Shown here piece after piece: positions 63,001-64,000 of a DNA stretch of 64,000 nt; the stretch's first letter is position 1; every line of letters starts with the position of its first letter. A program made the position numbers and the translations under genes. The notes beneath the pieces were generated by a model, which was given only the letters and a program-made list of their open reading frames with translations, did no database searches and was not told where the DNA came from. The DNA lies in contig RPFO01000276.1 of NCBI GenBank assembly GCA_009746045.1, positions 1,680,824 to 1,744,823 on the forward strand, in the 5' to 3' direction. Source of the DNA: Mesostigma viride. Its lineage: Eukaryota; Streptophyta; Mesostigmatophyceae; Mesostigmatales; Mesostigmataceae.

Positions 63001-64000
63001 GCTGCAGAGGCGGAGGCGCGCCAGAGGGCTGCAGAGGCGGAGGCGCTCCAGAGGGCTGCAGAGGAGGAGGCGCGACGTCAGGCAGCGGAGGCGGAGGCGC
63101 GCCAGAAGGCAGAGGAGGAGAGGAAGAGGGCGGCTGCAGAGGCGGAGGCGCTCCAGAGGGGTGCAGAGGAGGAGGCGCGACGTCAGGCAGCGGAGGCGGA
63201 GGCGCTCCAGAAGGAGAAGGTGGCTGCTGAGAAGGCGGCTGCTGAGAAGGCGGCTGCTGAGAAGGCGGCTGCAGAGGAGGAGGCGCGACGTCAGGCAGCG
63301 GAGGCGGAGGCGCTCCAGAGGGCTGCAGAGGAGGAGGCGCGACGTCAGGCAGCGGAGGCGGAGGCGCTCCAGAAGGAGAAGGTGGCTGCTGAGAAGGCGG
63401 CTGCTGAGAAGGCGGCTGCTGAGAAGGCGGCTGCAGAGGAGGAGGCGCGACGTCAGGCAGCGGAGGCGGAGGCGCTCCAGAGGGCTGCAGAGGAGGAGGC
63501 GCGACGTCAGGCAGCGGAGGCGGAGGCGCTCCAGAAGGAGAAGGTGGCTGCTGAGAAGGCGGCTGCTGAGAAGGCGGCTGCTGAGAAGGCGGCTGCTGAG
63601 AAGGCGGCTGCAGAGGAGGAGGCGCGACGTCAGGCAGCGGAGGCGGAGGCGCTCCAGAGGGCTGCAGAGGAGGAGGCGCGACGTCAGGCAGCGGAGGCGG
63701 AGGCGCTCCAGAAGGAGAAGGTGGCTGCTGAGAAGGCGGCTGCTGAGAAGGCGGCTGCTGAGAAGGCGGCTGCAGAGGAGGAGGCGCGACGTCAGGCAGC
63801 GGAGGCGGAGGCGCTCCAGAGGGCTGCAGAGGAGGAGGCGCGACGTCAGGCAGCGGAGGCGGAGGCGCTCCAGAAGGAGAAGGTGGCTGCTGAGAAGGCG
63901 GCTGCTGAGAAGGCGGCTGCTGAGAAGGCGGCTGCAGAGGAGGAGGCGCGACGTCAGGCAGCGGAGGCGGAGGCGCGCCAGAAGGAGAAGGCGGCTGCTG
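60035..64000 (+). CDS. Very large Ala/Glu/Lys/Arg repetitive coiled-coil protein, runs off the window
   Basis: One frame is open from 60004 to the window end, more than 1,300 codons. ATG 60035 lies in a different frame and would need a shift in the C6 run near 60055; ATG 60208 is the first in-frame Met. Residues encoded by 60060-61540 are a non-repetitive charged region with one hydrophobic patch (ALLALTLANYLWPGATGVL). From 61550 on, everything is helical Ala/Glu/Lys/Arg/Gln repeat, with two 80-residue units, two copies of a 123-residue period containing LFGEEGASNV and WKLAKAASDFAG, and then 54-residue units to the edge. It should form a long rod or filament, like TolA-type or tegument-type coiled coils. 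Repeat copy number is prone to variation and assembly collapse. Confidence 0.75.
61621..62100 (+). repeat. 240-bp tandem repeat, two almost identical copies (80 codons each)
   Basis: 61621-61860 and 61861-62100 are the same sequence base for base as far as I can read; a third copy begins at 62101 and diverges after about 45 bases. In frame with the coiled-coil gene. Confidence 0.9.
62442..62979 (+). repeat. 369-bp period block with the LFGEEG...FAGRQVAEKG segment
   Basis: A 170-bp stretch beginning GCGGTGACCCGAGTCGCTCT occurs at about 62442 and again at about 62811 with one visible base difference. This is the only non-repeat-like peptide inside the coiled-coil region, so it may be a joint or binding site placed at intervals. 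Confidence 0.8.
63268..64000 (+). repeat. 162-bp higher-order tandem repeat (54 codons) with variable 15-bp subunits
   Basis: The landmark GCTGCAGAGGAGGAGGCGCG recurs at 63268, 63430, 63607, 63769 and 63931: spacings 162, 177, 162, 162. The 177-bp unit has one extra 15-bp GCTGCTGAGAAGGCG step. All variation keeps the reading frame. Confidence 0.9.

Noticed and set aside
1..64000. Bacterial or phage genome
   Set aside because: Capsid, VLTF2/VLTF3, PCNA and A32-type ATPase families together are specific to nucleocytoplasmic large DNA viruses, and Shine-Dalgarno-type sites are not seen before the genes.

Overview
The window is a GC-rich, gene-dense, apparently intron-free stretch of a nucleocytoplasmic large DNA virus (Nucleocytoviricota), or of such a genome integrated in a host. 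The evidence is four double-jelly-roll major capsid protein (MCP) genes, an A32-type DNA-packaging ATPase, a PCNA sliding clamp, homologues of the late transcription factors VLTF3 and VLTF2, KilA-N proteins and several small families known mainly from giant viruses. A Kcv-like miniature potassium channel and a chlorophyll-catabolism-type Rieske oxygenase suggest a phycodnavirus-like virus of an alga or another protist. I cannot name a genus. I saw no tRNA, rRNA, spliceosomal intron or clear host gene.

Layout. 1-6.2 kb: virion-type basic protein, small membrane and zinc proteins, JAB-type peptidase, packaging ATPase. 6.4-15.1 kb: capsid cluster of four MCP paralogues, one heavily broken, plus a LysM/hydrophobic protein. 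15.1-24 kb: PCNA, VLTF3, and two 2-cysteine-adaptor-like paralogues. 24-31 kb: two dually lipidated peptides, the K+ channel, small membrane proteins, KilA-N and BRO-like DNA-binding proteins. 30.6-36.4 kb: repeat-rich zone with a hairpin iteron array, a roughly 780-bp imperfect palindrome and duplicated promoter modules. 37-48 kb: fibre-like paralogues, Rieske oxygenase, BRO-like duplications, SSB-like protein, HNH nuclease. 48-58 kb: VLTF2, cysteine desulfurase, VSR-like nuclease, RING/TRAF-type protein. 58.4-64 kb: a very large repetitive coiled-coil protein that runs off the window.

How it fits together. MCPs, ATPase, fibre-like and LysM proteins build and fill the particle. PCNA, the SSB-like protein and the nucleases serve DNA replication or recombination. 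VLTF2 and VLTF3 probably drive late genes, whose starts often carry a TATAC-like box; the three minus-strand MCP genes share a longer upstream motif. TTTATT...AATAAA palindromes sit at gene ends and probably act in mRNA 3' formation. Cysteine desulfurase and the Rieske oxygenase may form a small Fe-S module aimed at host metabolism.

Caveat. Many conserved genes are interrupted by single-base frameshifts, often in G or C runs. That fits residual long-read indel errors, but it also fits a decaying endogenous virus. I give such genes as one locus and state where the frame changes.
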